In this document: positions 1 through 8,797 of the stretch, piece after piece
Layout: every line of letters starts with the position of its first letter
How positions within the stretch are numbered: position 1 is the first letter of the stretch
Source of the DNA: Candidatus Caccousia avistercoris
Lineage (GTDB): Bacteria; Bacillota; Clostridia; Oscillospirales; Acutalibacteraceae
Direction: 5' to 3'
Assembly: GCA_018715025.1 (NCBI GenBank)
Contig: DVMK01000115.1
Span: 1-27,132 of the forward strand
Length of the DNA stretch: 27,132 nucleotides
Made by a program: the position numbers and the translations under genes
Notes under the pieces: model-generated
Seen by the model: only the letters and a program-made list of their open reading frames with translations
Database searches by the model: none
Told to the model about the DNA's origin: nothing

Positions 1-99
1 AATTTATGCTACGATATGCCACGGACAAGAGGAAATAAAGAAGCAAGGAAAGTACCGATAAATCAAGGAAATACAGTATTTTCAAGGAGTTTTAGATAG

Positions 100-579
100 A
101 TGATTAGAATACTTTTTGTTTGCCACGGCAACATTTGCCGGTCGCCGATGGCGGAGTTTGTGATGAAGGATATGGCGCGTCAGGCCGGGCTGGGGGACCA
201 GCTGGAGATTGCTTCGGCGGCCACCAGTACGGAAGAAATTGGGAACCCGGTGCACAGGGGAACCCAGCGGATTCTGGCCCGGCACGGCATATCCTGTGCG
301 GGAAAATATGCCAGACAGATGACCCGGCAGGACTACAGGGACTATGACCTTCTCATTGGAATGGACGACTGGAACCTGCGCAACATGAGGCGCATCACCG
401 GCGGAGACCCGGAAGGGAAGCTGTTCCGCCTGCTGGACTTCTCCCCCGCCCCGCGGGAGATTGCCGACCCCTGGTACACCGGAGATTTTGAAACTACCTA
501 CCGGGATGTGAAGGAGGGCTGCAGCGCCCTGCTGGACTGCCTGCGGCAAAAGGGCCTGCTGACATTCCCAAAAAAGTAA
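100..579 (+). CDS. Low-molecular-weight protein-tyrosine-phosphatase
   Basis: A cytosolic phosphatase of the LMW-PTP family, which removes phosphate from tyrosine (in some members arginine) residues of proteins. The 159-residue length is typical. The P-loop C8-x5-R14-S15 (CHGNICRS) sits right at the N terminus, and D123-P124-W125 supplies the general acid aspartate. The start is fixed by AAGGAG at about 84-89. It is the only plus-strand gene in the first 17 kb and converges on rnmV, sharing a hairpin at its 3' end. No kinase lies next to it, so its substrate cannot be inferred. I see no convincing promoter in the 99 bases upstream, which are A-rich and otherwise featureless. Confidence 0.95.
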   Translation: MIRILFVCHGNICRSPMAEFVMKDMARQAGLGDQLEIASAATSTEEIGNPVHRGTQRILARHGISCAGKYARQMTRQDYRDYDLLIGMDDWNLRNMRRITGGDPEGKLFRLLDFSPAPREIADPWYTGDFETTYRDVKEGCSALLDCLRQKGLLTFPKK

Positions 580-583
580 AAGC

Positions 584-628
584 GGAGAAACCGCCCTGCT
601 GATTGCCGTTCAGCAGGGCGGTTTCTCC
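584..628. terminator. Bidirectional hairpin terminator between convergent genes
   Basis: A perfect 19-bp stem (584-602 with 610-628) encloses a 7-base loop. On the minus strand the stem is followed by GCTTTTACTTTTTT, a good U-tract, so it terminates the rnmV operon best. On the plus strand the following sequence is only weakly T-rich. The rnmV stop codon (610-612) lies inside the stem. Confidence 0.85.
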
Positions 629-1221
629 GTGTTGCATTCCTGTACCTGTTCCAGAAAGGCTTCGTAGCTCAGCATGGAATTCAGAACGGGAATCATGGCG
701 TTCACCGAAAGGTGTTCCGGAAGGCCGAGGGATTTCAGAAAGGCCTGCCGCCGGGCGGCGCTGTCCTCCCGGCCGGAAAGGCCCGCCTCAAACAGGTCCA
801 GCTTGGTGATGCGCATGGCCGCCTCCTCCGGCGGTTCCTCTTCCCCGCACTGAACCCCCGCCCGCAAAATGGCGGCCTTCAGCGTTTCCAGCGGCAGGCC
901 CTCCACCCCCAGCTTTCCTTCCCCAGAGGGCTTCGGCTTCCGCTTTTCCTTTCCCAGCACGTCGGGAACATAGGCATGCTTAATTTTGGCCGGATCAATA
1001 GAGCCGGAAAGGTAGTGGCGGATTTGGAAACCGGCGGCGTCGCTGTCTGTGAGGATCAGCAGGCCGCGGGTGTCGGCCAGCCTGCGAAGGAAGGCAAGCT
1101 GCTTTTTATTTTTGAAAATCTGGAATCCGCGGGTTTCTATAATAATTCCGTCAATCAGGGAAGAAAGCTTGATTTTATCGTACTTTCCTTCCACAACGAC
1201 CGCTTCTTTAATCTTGATCAA
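610..1221 (-). CDS. rnmV: Ribonuclease M5-like Toprim protein
   Basis: A Toprim-domain nuclease of the RNase M5 type; in Bacillus that enzyme matures the 5' and 3' ends of 5S rRNA. The Toprim signatures are visible: the VVVEGKYDK segment (E11) near the N terminus and D59-S-D61 in TDSDAAG. The C-terminal part resembles the DUF4093 tail of M5 proteins. At 203 residues it is slightly longer than Bacillus M5. The start overlaps the holA stop by four bases (ATGA), indicating translational coupling in the comEC-holA-rnmV operon. Assignment to true 5S maturation is inferred from the family; a broader Toprim/DUF4093 role is possible. Confidence 0.8.
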   Translation of the reverse strand: MIKIKEAVVVEGKYDKIKLSSLIDGIIIETRGFQIFKNKKQLAFLRRLADTRGLLILTDSDAAGFQIRHYLSGSIDPAKIKHAYVPDVLGKEKRKPKPSGEGKLGVEGLPLETLKAAILRAGVQCGEEEPPEEAAMRITKLDLFEAGLSGREDSAARRQAFLKSLGLPEHLSVNAMIPVLNSMLSYEAFLEQVQECNTEKPPC

Positions 1222-2267
1222 GAGAGCTTCTCCTTCTGCGCAATCAGCAAAAGACGCGCAATCAGTTTTTCCATCTGGATGCGCCGGCTTCCCCTGGCGC
1301 TTTTCAGGGCTATGTCCGTTTCCAGAAGGGCGCTGAGGCTTTCCCGCAGCATAGCGGTGGAAAGATTTTTCCCATCCCGCTCTGCATTCCGCAGGCGGAA
1401 CTCTTTCCCTTTATAGTCAAAATAACCGGCAGGCTCCTGGGCGGTAAAGCCGCTCTGAATGGCCGCCCTCACCCGGTACATGTCCAGATATACCGTAGAA
1501 AGGACGGCAAGCACGTTGACCGGCTCTTCATTCTGCGAAAAGAGAAGATCCAGCACCGAATAGGCTTTGTCGTAATTCCCGGCCACAATGGCTTTCCCCA
1601 GCATAAACACCGTGGTTTCCAAATTCTTGGTCACCAGCTGCTCAATGGCCTGGGCGGTAATCTCTTTTCCTGCCGAAAAAGCGCACAGCTTGTCCAGCTC
1701 CTGCAGAAGGGTCTGCAGATCGTTCCCCGCATAGCGGACCATGAGGGCGGCGTTTGCCCGGGAAAGGGCGCAGGAGCGCTTGGCCGACGCGGCGCAGAGG
1801 AGCTTTTCCAGGTCGGCCCCGGTACGGCGCTCCATGGGCACCGACACCCCCGCCTTGTTGACGGCGGCGATCCATTTTTTCCATTTGGCCGACTTTTTGC
1901 CGTCCACCTCAACCCCCGGGCAATAAAACAGCAGGGTTGCGGAAGAGGGCAGGTTTTCCAGCAGCTCGTACAATTTCCCCAAATCAGAAGCGCTTCGGGA
2001 TTCCACGTCCAGGTCGCTGACGGTGACGAATTTTCGCTCTGCCAGGAAGGGCAGCGCCTCCGCCGCGTCGGCAATGTCGTCCACCGAAGCCTCACGCCCG
2101 TCAAAGCGCTGCAGGTTGAAGTCCGGGAACGGGGGGTTCGCCTTTCGCAGAAGGCGGTCGGTGTACTGCTGAATCAGGTATGTCTCCGGCCCATAGAAGA
2201 AGTACAGGCTGGAAAATTGGCACGCGTCAATCTGCTTTTTCAATTCTGACTCGGTCATCTGCGGCAT
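1218..2267 (-). CDS. holA: DNA polymerase III delta subunit
   Basis: The delta subunit of the clamp-loader complex, which opens the beta sliding clamp so that it can be loaded on DNA. The N terminus (YFFYGPETYLIQQYTDRLL) is the typical HolA opening, and the 349-residue length matches the family. The start codon follows the comEC stop with no spacing (TGAATG), with AAGGAGGG inside the comEC end at 2277-2284. The comEC-holA pairing is widespread in Firmicutes and supports both calls. The gene overlaps rnmV downstream by four bases, so the three are almost certainly co-transcribed. Confidence 0.95.
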   Translation of the reverse strand: MPQMTESELKKQIDACQFSSLYFFYGPETYLIQQYTDRLLRKANPPFPDFNLQRFDGREASVDDIADAAEALPFLAERKFVTVSDLDVESRSASDLGKLYELLENLPSSATLLFYCPGVEVDGKKSAKWKKWIAAVNKAGVSVPMERRTGADLEKLLCAASAKRSCALSRANAALMVRYAGNDLQTLLQELDKLCAFSAGKEITAQAIEQLVTKNLETTVFMLGKAIVAGNYDKAYSVLDLLFSQNEEPVNVLAVLSTVYLDMYRVRAAIQSGFTAQEPAGYFDYKGKEFRLRNAERDGKNLSTAMLRESLSALLETDIALKSARGSRRIQMEKLIARLLLIAQKEKLS

Positions 2268-4478
2268 TCAGTATTCCCTCCTTACTTGTATTTCCCGGCC
2301 CTCCGCCAGGCGGAACTCCAGCTTTCCATCCGCTGTTGCCAGCGGGAGAAAAGGGTAATCGGCGCGCCAAATCTTCCGCACAGATTCCTCCTCCATACAG
2401 AAAACGCCATATTCCGCCTGCAGCTTTTCCCACCCCTGGGGCAGGCTGCTCATCAGGGCGGCCGTGCAGCGTTCCCACCCGGCGGGCAAATCCTCCGGGC
2501 GGCCCTCTTTCGGCCAAAGAAGAAGAGCCTGCCCCTGGCACAGGATGCGGACAAAGCCGTTTTTCTGTTCCAAACGCACAGCGCCGTCCCACAGCTCTGC
2601 CGAAAAGCCCTGGGAGTAATGGCACACCCGCCCTGCCGAGGGGAGGGCGTTCTGCAGCCTTCCGTTGGAGAGGGCTTCCTCCCTGCACACCAGAAGGGAG
2701 GAAGGGAACCGCTCCAGAATTTCCCCTGCGCGGGAGCATTCGTCATAGGTTTCTTCCAGCATTTGCAGGTAGTCAAGGGAGCGGATATTCTGCGCTTCCA
2801 GCTCCCGCAGAACGGCCGAGGCCGAGTACCCGCCGCAGCCCACCACCGCCGCCCTGCCGTTCCGGGAAAGCACCAGGGCCACGCCGTCCCCAGAGGGGAC
2901 CGCCACCGCCCTGGTCACATTCCGCAGGGAGATCTGCCCTGCCAGCAGGCTGGTGAGAAACAAAATCACGCAAAGCCAGCCAACCGTGCGCCAGCGGGGC
3001 TTCCCCCTCTTGACAAGCAGCACAGCCAGGCCCGCCAGAAACAGGCAGCAAGCCAGCCAGAGCAGGGCCGGCCTGCCGGAAAAGGAGAAGGAGGCGAAAG
3101 GCAGGGAAGCCAGGAACCCGGCGCATTCCCGCAAATACCAGCACAGCAGCGAGGAAGCCCACGCCAGCGGCCCGGCCAGCGCCGGAAAAACAGCCCCCAG
3201 AACCAGCGCGCCCGCCGAAAGCTGCAGCAGCAGAGTGCTGGGCAGAAGGAGCAGGATATTGGAAAGAAGCGCCGCCGGGGAAAGGGAACCGAACAGGGGG
3301 AGGATAATGGGCAGGGTGAACAGAACAGCCCCCACCGAGGTGGAAACGGCGCTGTTCACCGGCCCCAGCGCCCGGCGGATCCAGCGGGTTTCCGGCTGGC
3401 GGGCCAGAAGCCATTGCTCCGTTTTGGCGGAAAGGAGCAGCATGCCGGCGGTGGCCGCCGCAGAAAGCAGAAGGCCGATGTCCGCGGCGGCATAGGGGTT
3501 GGCCAGGCAGAGCAAAAGCACAGCGAAGCCCAGGGAATTCATGGAATCCGCCCTGCGGGAAAGGCCCTCTCCCAGCAGGAGTACCAGGTACATGATGCCG
3601 CTGCGGGCCACGGAGGGGGCGAAGCCGGTAAGGGCCATGAAGGCGGCAATGCAGAGCGCCGGGCCAAGAGGGCGCAGCTTCCGCGGCAGGGGCGCCGCCC
3701 GGAACAGAAGCGTGAACAGCTGGGACATGACCGCCATGTGCATGCCGGAAACCGCCAGCAGATGCGACACTCCCGCCGTGCGGAAGTCCTCTTCCAGGCC
3801 GGGATCCAGGCCGTGCTTGTCCCCAAAAAGGAGGGCCTTCACCAAAGCGGCGTCCTCCCGGCTGAAAATTTCCTCCGCCACGCCGTACAGCGACTCTTTC
3901 CAGGAAAGGAGCCAGCTTCGCCAGGAAAAATCCCCCTCCTGCCGCGTTACGGCTCCTTCGTCCACCGGGAAGGCATACAGCAGGATCCCCTTTGCCCGGT
4001 AAGAATTGCGCATGCTGAGGCCGTCCTCTGTGCCGGAGGGAACCGCCAGCCGCATTTCCCCGCAGATGCGGCTTCCCGGCCCGTCTGCCACAGGCTCTTT
4101 GGCGCAAACCATAATTTTTCCGCCCTGCGGAAAAGGGGACTCCCCCACGTATTCCGGCTCCAGCAGGTAATAAAAGCGGCCCTCCTCTGTGTAGGGCAAA
4201 TCCGCCACCACACCGGCTGCCATAGCGTTTGCGCCGTCAAGTCCCTCCACCGGGGCAAGCCGCCGCGCTTCCGCGGCAAAAGAGCCGAAGGCCAGCGCCG
4301 CAGCCAGCAGAGAAGCCGGAATGGACATGCCCCGCTGCAGCTTGGGGAAAAAGAGGGCCGCGGTAAAGAAAGCCAGCATAAGGCACCCGAGAAAAAGTGA
4401 GCTTTGTTCACCAAAGAAAAGAGCGGCCAACAGCGCCAGCAGGTACGAAAAACCTACCAGCGCCAACGGCCGCTTCAT
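2268..4478 (-). CDS. comEC: ComEC/Rec2 DNA-uptake channel with degenerate C-terminal domain
   Basis: A polytopic membrane protein of the ComEC family, the channel that carries single-stranded DNA across the membrane during transformation. The N-terminal region has several hydrophobic segments, then the soluble OB-like part, then the competence core with the conserved LLAVSGMHMAVM and FAPSVARSGIMY segments and more membrane helices to about residue 520. The C-terminal part, about 215 residues, lies where ComEC proteins carry a metallo-beta-lactamase fold, but the HxHxDH metal site is absent. Length is 736. A GGAGGGGAGG-type site lies rather far (12 bases) upstream of the ATG. No other competence genes are seen here, so active DNA uptake is not shown. 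Confidence 0.9.
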   Translation of the reverse strand: MKRPLALVGFSYLLALLAALFFGEQSSLFLGCLMLAFFTAALFFPKLQRGMSIPASLLAAALAFGSFAAEARRLAPVEGLDGANAMAAGVVADLPYTEEGRFYYLLEPEYVGESPFPQGGKIMVCAKEPVADGPGSRICGEMRLAVPSGTEDGLSMRNSYRAKGILLYAFPVDEGAVTRQEGDFSWRSWLLSWKESLYGVAEEIFSREDAALVKALLFGDKHGLDPGLEEDFRTAGVSHLLAVSGMHMAVMSQLFTLLFRAAPLPRKLRPLGPALCIAAFMALTGFAPSVARSGIMYLVLLLGEGLSRRADSMNSLGFAVLLLCLANPYAAADIGLLLSAAATAGMLLLSAKTEQWLLARQPETRWIRRALGPVNSAVSTSVGAVLFTLPIILPLFGSLSPAALLSNILLLLPSTLLLQLSAGALVLGAVFPALAGPLAWASSLLCWYLRECAGFLASLPFASFSFSGRPALLWLACCLFLAGLAVLLVKRGKPRWRTVGWLCVILFLTSLLAGQISLRNVTRAVAVPSGDGVALVLSRNGRAAVVGCGGYSASAVLRELEAQNIRSLDYLQMLEETYDECSRAGEILERFPSSLLVCREEALSNGRLQNALPSAGRVCHYSQGFSAELWDGAVRLEQKNGFVRILCQGQALLLWPKEGRPEDLPAGWERCTAALMSSLPQGWEKLQAEYGVFCMEEESVRKIWRADYPFLPLATADGKLEFRLAEGREIQVRREY

Positions 4479-4575
4479 TTACGGTGCCAGCCTCCCCTCC
4501 GCCCTTGCAGCAGGGTTCCTCTCTGAAAATCTGCCTTTGCACGGCGGAAGATCAGCAAAAACCGTTTCCCCCGCC

Positions 4576-5142
4576 TTACGCCTGCGCTTCGTTCTTGAAC
4601 AGCAGCGGAAGGGGCTCCAGGAAAATAATATCCTTCCGGTCCATAGCGTCGCCCTCTGCCAGGACGCAGGCCCGGCCTACGATATTCCCCCCAAACTGGG
4701 ACACGAGGCTTTCTATGGCAGCCAAAGATTCCCCTGTGCTGATCACGTCGTCCACAATCAGGACGCGCTTTCCGTCCAGATCCTTATAATCATCCTCCGC
4801 CAGGTACAGCTTCTGCACATGGTCGGTGGTGATGGATTTTACCTCCACGTGAATCGGGTTGCGCATGTACGCCTTTACGCTCTTGCGGGCCACCACATAT
4901 TTCCGGCAGCCCTGGCGGGCCATCTCATAGGCAAGGGGAATGCCCTTTGTCTCGGCGGTAATAATCACGTCGTGGGGCGGGCACTTCTTCAGCAGCGCTG
5001 CCGCAGTGTGTTCGGTAATCTCCACGTCGCCCAGCATGACAAAGCCGGCAATGTCCATCTCGTCGCTGATGGGGCAAATAGGCAGCTCCCGGCTGCAGCC
5101 GGCAATGTCTATGTGGTAATATCTTTGTTCAGAGTCGCTCAT
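4576..5142 (-). CDS. Phosphoribosyltransferase family protein (adenine PRT-like)
   Basis: A type I phosphoribosyltransferase of 188 residues. The PRPP-binding motif is clear: VLIVDDVISTGES at about residues 127-139 with the paired aspartates D131-D132. The N-terminal hood region is not the standard one of Apt, so the base specificity (adenine, xanthine, or a regulatory PRT like the PurR C-terminal domain) cannot be settled by reading. The start is supported by AGGAG close upstream. It lies 42 bases after the HIT gene and 97 bases before comEC, probably in one transcription unit. The HIT neighbour also handles nucleotides, consistent with a purine salvage role. Confidence 0.85.
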   Translation of the reverse strand: MSDSEQRYYHIDIAGCSRELPICPISDEMDIAGFVMLGDVEITEHTAAALLKKCPPHDVIITAETKGIPLAYEMARQGCRKYVVARKSVKAYMRNPIHVEVKSITTDHVQKLYLAEDDYKDLDGKRVLIVDDVISTGESLAAIESLVSQFGGNIVGRACVLAEGDAMDRKDIIFLEPLPLLFKNEAQA

Positions 5143-5184
5143 GTAATTTCTCCTCTTTCCTTGTGTGGATAACCGGCGGCAGAA

Positions 5185-5526
5185 TCAGCCGGGAGGCCAT
5201 TTCATGGAACGGCCCCCAAGCAGATGGAAATGCAGGTGGGGCACCGTCTGGCCGCCGTCCTTCCCGGTATTGGCCACCACGCGGAAGCCGTCCTCCAGGC
5301 CGTTGACCTTAGCCAGCTTCGCCGCCACTTCAAAGATATGCGCCACAACCGCGGAATTTTCCACTGTAATTTCGGCAACCGATCCAATATGCTCCTTGGG
5401 AATGATCAGAATATGCACCGGGGCCTGGGGATCCAAATCGTAAAAGGCCAGCACCTGGTCATCCTCGTACACCTTCTTGCTGGGGATTTCGCCCGCTGCA
5501 ATTTTGCAAAACACACAGTCGCTCAT
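5185..5526 (-). CDS. HIT family nucleotide hydrolase/transferase (HinT-like)
   Basis: A small cytosolic HIT protein of 113 residues, the usual length. The histidine triad H97-L-H99-F-H101 (followed by LLGG) forms the active site that hydrolyses nucleoside phosphoramidates and adenylated compounds. Cys4 and Cys7 near the N terminus recall the zinc-binding positions of some bacterial HIT proteins. An AAGAAGGTG site precedes the ATG. It is the first gene after the promoter at 5720-5749, with a GC-rich leader of about 185 bases in which I see small hairpins but no recognisable riboswitch. Confidence 0.92.
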   Translation of the reverse strand: MSDCVFCKIAAGEIPSKKVYEDDQVLAFYDLDPQAPVHILIIPKEHIGSVAEITVENSAVVAHIFEVAAKLAKVNGLEDGFRVVANTGKDGGQTVPHLHFHLLGGRSMKWPPG

Positions 5527-5719
5527 ATACGTTCACCTTCTTTTCCTTTTGCAGAACATGCGCCTCCGGCGGAAAAATTCCGCCCGCGGCCCGCGTTTTT
5601 CGATTGGCTCTGCACGGTTTTCTGGCCGCCCCGCGTGGCCTGCGGAGAAACTGGCGTTTCCCTCCCGGCAGAGGGAGCTTTCTCCCCCGCCTCTGCCCGC
5701 GCGGCGTCCTTCTTTGGTC

Positions 5720-5749
5720 ATTATATCATAAAAGAAAGGGAAATGCCAA
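5720..5749 (-). promoter_or_regulatory. Sigma-A-type promoter for the HIT-PRT-comEC-holA-rnmV unit
   Basis: On the minus strand TTGGCA (5744-5749) is separated by 18 bases from TATAAT (5720-5725), with an extended TG one base before the -10. It begins immediately after the alaS stop codon. Transcription would start near 5713. Confidence 0.8.
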
Positions 5750-8383
5750 TTATTTTGCCAGCATGCCGGACACAATAGACTCTGCCGCGGCCAGGGCTTC
5801 CTCCAGCTTGGAAAGGTCCTTGGCGCCGGCCATGGCGAAGTCCGGCTTGCCGCCGCCGTTGCCGCCGGTGAGCTGGGCCACAGCCTTGACAATTTTCCCC
5901 GCGTTCAGGCCCATTGCCTGCGCATCCTTGCCCAGGGCGGCGGCAATGTTCCCCTTTCCGCCGCTGGAGCAGGCCAGCACGGCCGCCGCATTGGGGGCCT
6001 TGTCGCGGATACGGTCGCACATGGCGCGCAGGGCAGCCGCATCGGCGCCCGGCACCAGAGCCGTAATCACCTGCACGCCGCCTACCTCTTTGGCGTTCTG
6101 GAACAGGCCTTCCAGCTGCATGCCGGCGATCCGTCCGCTCAGGGACTCAATGACGGAATCCTTTTCTTTCAGCTCCGCCGTCATCTGGGCTGCGCGGGAA
6201 GCCAGATCCGACACATTGTTCAGCTTCATTGCCGCGGCGGCGCTGTGGATGAGGCGGTCGTTTTCCGCCAGCAGCCCCAGCACGCCGGCGCCGGTAACGC
6301 CCTCGATGCGGCGCACGCCGGAAGCCACCGAGGACTCGGAGACAATCTTGAACAGGCCCAGCTTGGCCGTGTTGTCAATATGCGTGCCGCCGCAGAATTC
6401 CCGGGAGAAATCATCCACAGAAACGACCCGCACAATATCGCCGTACTTTTCCCCAAACAGCGCCATGGCGCCCAGCTTGCGGGCCTCGTCAATGGGCATT
6501 TCACGGCAGGAAACCGCAATGCCCTTCAGGATTTCCTGGTTCACCAGGGACTCGGTCCGGCTCAGCTCCTCGGCGGTCAGGGCCGAGAAGTGGGTAAAGT
6601 CAAAGCGCACATGGGCCTCGTTCACCAGCTGGCCGGCCTGCTCCACATGGTCGCCCAGCACCTGGCGCAGGGCCGCCTGCAGCAAGTGGGCCGCCGTGTG
6701 GTTGCGCATAATGGCGAGACGGCGCTCTTCGTCCACCTGGAGGGAAACCTCCTCCCCCACCGAGACGGAACCGGCGGAAACGGTAATTTGGTGCAGGTAA
6801 TTCTTGGCGTGGTTCTTGGTGGTGTTTGTGACGGTGAACATGGCGTCGGCCGACTCGCCGGAGCCGGTGTCGCCCACCTGGCCGCCGCTTTCCCCGTAAA
6901 ACACGGTGCGGTCAAACACCAGAACGGCCTCGTCCCCTGCGGTGGCGGATTCCACCCGCTGGCCGTCCTTCACAATGGCCAGCACTCTGGCCCGGCACGC
7001 CATGGACTCGTAGCCCAGGAATTCCGTCTCCGGCACGCCGTCCAGCAGGCTGCTTTCGCCCAGCCAGGCGTCGGCCCCGGCGTTCTTGCGGGCGTTGCGG
7101 GCGCGCACCTTCTGCTCCTGCATTTTCTCCTGGAAGCCTTCCTCATCCACCTTGAAGCCCCGCTCTGCCGCAATCTCCTTGGTCAGGTCCAGCGGGAAGC
7201 CGTAGGTGTCGTTCAGGCGGAAGGCGTCCTCGCCGGTAACCACCTTGGCGTCCAGCTTGTCCAGAATGCCGTTCAGCATGGCCATGCCCTGGTCAATGGT
7301 CTTGGCAAAGCTCTCTTCCTCCACCCGGATGAGCTTCTGGATCATGGCCCGCTTCTCGTTCAGCTCGGGATAAGCGCTCAGATTTTCGTGGATCACGGTT
7401 TCGGCCACCTCAGAGAGGAAGGGCCGCTGGATCCCCAGCAGGCGGCCGTGGCGGGCGGCCCGGCGCAGCAGGCGGCGCAGCACGTAGCCCCTGCCCTCGT
7501 TGCTGGGCATAACCCCGTCGCCGATCATGAAGGTGGTGGAGCGAATATGGTCGGTGATGACGCGCAGGGAAATATCCTTCTTTTCGTCCTCGCCGTAGGC
7601 CACCCCGGCAATGCGGCAGATATGCTTCATAATGTTCTGCACCGTGTCCACCAGGAACAGGTTGTCCACCCCCTGCATAATGCAGGCCAGACGCTCCAGG
7701 CCCATGCCGGTGTCGATGTTGGGGTGCTCCATGGGCGGGTAGTTGCCCTTGCCGTCGCTGTCAAACTGGGAGAACACCACGTTCCAGAACTCCACGTACC
7801 GGTCGCAGTCGCAGCCCACGCCGCAGGTGGGTTTGCCGCAGCTGTACTGCTCGCCCCGGTCAAAATAAATTTCCGAGCAGGGGCCGCAGGGGCCGGAGCC
7901 GTGCTCCCAGAAATTATCCTCCTTGCCAAGGCGCACAATGCGGCCCGGGTCAATGCCAACCTCCTTGGTCCAAATATCAAATGCCTCGTCGTCATCCTGA
8001 TAAATGGTAATCCACAGGCGGTCTACCGGCATTTCCAGCACCTTGGTGCAGAACTCCCAGGCCCAGGCGGTGGCCTCGTGCTTGAAGTAATCCCCGAAGG
8101 AGAAATTGCCCAGCATCTCAAAATAGGTGCCGTGGCGGGCTGTTTTGCCCACGTTCTCAATGTCGCCGGTGCGGATGCACTTCTGGCAGGTGGTGACCCG
8201 CTTCCGGGGCGGAGTGACCTCGCCGGTGAAATACTTCTTCATAGGCGCCATGCCCGAGTTGATGAGCAGAAGGCTGTTGTCATCCTTGGGGATGAGCGAG
8301 AAGCTGGGCAGCCTTAAATGGCCCTTGCTCTCAAAAAACTCCAGAAATTTTTCCCGCAATTCGTTTAATCCCGTCCACTGCAT
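5750..8383 (-). CDS. alaS: Alanyl-tRNA synthetase
   Basis: Charges tRNA-Ala with alanine and edits misacylated tRNA. The 877-residue length matches full-length bacterial AlaRS. The class II catalytic domain occupies the N terminus (with EDNFWEHGSGPCGPCSEI), followed by the conserved GRGYVLRRLLRRA segment. The editing domain is intact, with the HTAAHLL and CGGTH metal and catalytic motifs, then a DHHA1-type C-terminal domain. AGGAG at 8392-8396 sets the start. The gene stands alone, with its own promoter and a T-box leader upstream, so expression should respond to uncharged tRNA-Ala. Confidence 0.98.
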   Translation of the reverse strand: MQWTGLNELREKFLEFFESKGHLRLPSFSLIPKDDNSLLLINSGMAPMKKYFTGEVTPPRKRVTTCQKCIRTGDIENVGKTARHGTYFEMLGNFSFGDYFKHEATAWAWEFCTKVLEMPVDRLWITIYQDDDEAFDIWTKEVGIDPGRIVRLGKEDNFWEHGSGPCGPCSEIYFDRGEQYSCGKPTCGVGCDCDRYVEFWNVVFSQFDSDGKGNYPPMEHPNIDTGMGLERLACIMQGVDNLFLVDTVQNIMKHICRIAGVAYGEDEKKDISLRVITDHIRSTTFMIGDGVMPSNEGRGYVLRRLLRRAARHGRLLGIQRPFLSEVAETVIHENLSAYPELNEKRAMIQKLIRVEEESFAKTIDQGMAMLNGILDKLDAKVVTGEDAFRLNDTYGFPLDLTKEIAAERGFKVDEEGFQEKMQEQKVRARNARKNAGADAWLGESSLLDGVPETEFLGYESMACRARVLAIVKDGQRVESATAGDEAVLVFDRTVFYGESGGQVGDTGSGESADAMFTVTNTTKNHAKNYLHQITVSAGSVSVGEEVSLQVDEERRLAIMRNHTAAHLLQAALRQVLGDHVEQAGQLVNEAHVRFDFTHFSALTAEELSRTESLVNQEILKGIAVSCREMPIDEARKLGAMALFGEKYGDIVRVVSVDDFSREFCGGTHIDNTAKLGLFKIVSESSVASGVRRIEGVTGAGVLGLLAENDRLIHSAAAAMKLNNVSDLASRAAQMTAELKEKDSVIESLSGRIAGMQLEGLFQNAKEVGGVQVITALVPGADAAALRAMCDRIRDKAPNAAAVLACSSGGKGNIAAALGKDAQAMGLNAGKIVKAVAQLTGGNGGGKPDFAMAGAKDLSKLEEALAAAESIVSGMLAK

Positions 8384-8433
8384 AGTCCTTACTCCTATCT
8401 CACATGAATTCTGCGGCGCCCGCCCTCAGGCGG

Positions 8434-8479
8434 AAAAAAGAAAGGGTTCCCCCCGCCCTGTATGGGACGGAGGAAACCC
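8434..8479 (-). terminator. T-box regulated terminator
   Basis: On the minus strand a 15-bp stem, allowing G-U pairs, runs from GGGTTTCCTCCGTCC to GGGCGGGGGGAACCC and is followed by TTTCTTTTTT. The first bases of the stem are the end of the T-box motif, so terminator and antiterminator are mutually exclusive. Confidence 0.9.
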
Positions 8480-8696
8480 GTGGTACCACCCAAATTGCGC
8501 CGAAGCGCCGCTCTGCTTCCTTAACGCGGAAAACACGCTGTGCTCGTCGCACAGGGCTCGGGGACGGCTGCCTGCTGGCCAGAACGCCCGCAATCCCCTC
8601 TCAGCGCCTGCGGAACCTCTTTCCGAAAGCGGGGATCTCTCTTTTGCGGCTGTTCCAGAGGCTCTTCCCTTCTTCGCCTTTGGATATTCTCAAGAT
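8434..8696 (-). promoter_or_regulatory. T-box riboswitch (tRNA-Ala sensing leader of alaS)
   Basis: The leader carries the hallmark T-box element GGGTGGTACCACGGG at 8477-8491, preceded by a stem I region with an ATCCCC/GGGGAT helix. A plausible alanine specifier codon GCT lies at 8603-8605 just before the 3' side of that helix. The terminator that competes with the antiterminator follows directly. Uncharged tRNA-Ala is expected to pair with the specifier and the TGG bulge and allow read-through into alaS. The exact specifier position is my reading of the fold and is less certain than the T-box call. Confidence 0.93.
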
Positions 8697-8702
8697 ACGA
8701 TC

Positions 8703-8731
8703 ATTATATCCGCATTTTTTTTCCTTGTCAA
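8703..8731 (-). promoter_or_regulatory. Consensus sigma-A promoter of alaS
   Basis: On the minus strand TTGACA (8726-8731) and TATAAT (8703-8708) are both perfect and separated by exactly 17 bases. Transcription would start near 8696, just ahead of the T-box leader. Confidence 0.92.
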
Positions 8732-8797
8732 CTGCCATTTCCCACAGAACAGAGGCCCGGCGGCGCGGCTTTTTTCGGCACAGCGGCCCGCCCGCGC

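Noticed and set aside
2286..4400. A 704-codon open frame opposite comEC
   Set aside because: It is composition-driven: Gln/Arg/Pro-rich sequence without family features, lying fully antisense to a well-supported gene.
6245..8317. A 690-codon open frame opposite alaS
   Set aside because: Antisense to a fully conserved synthetase, with low-complexity His/Gly/Val-rich translation and no ribosome binding site.
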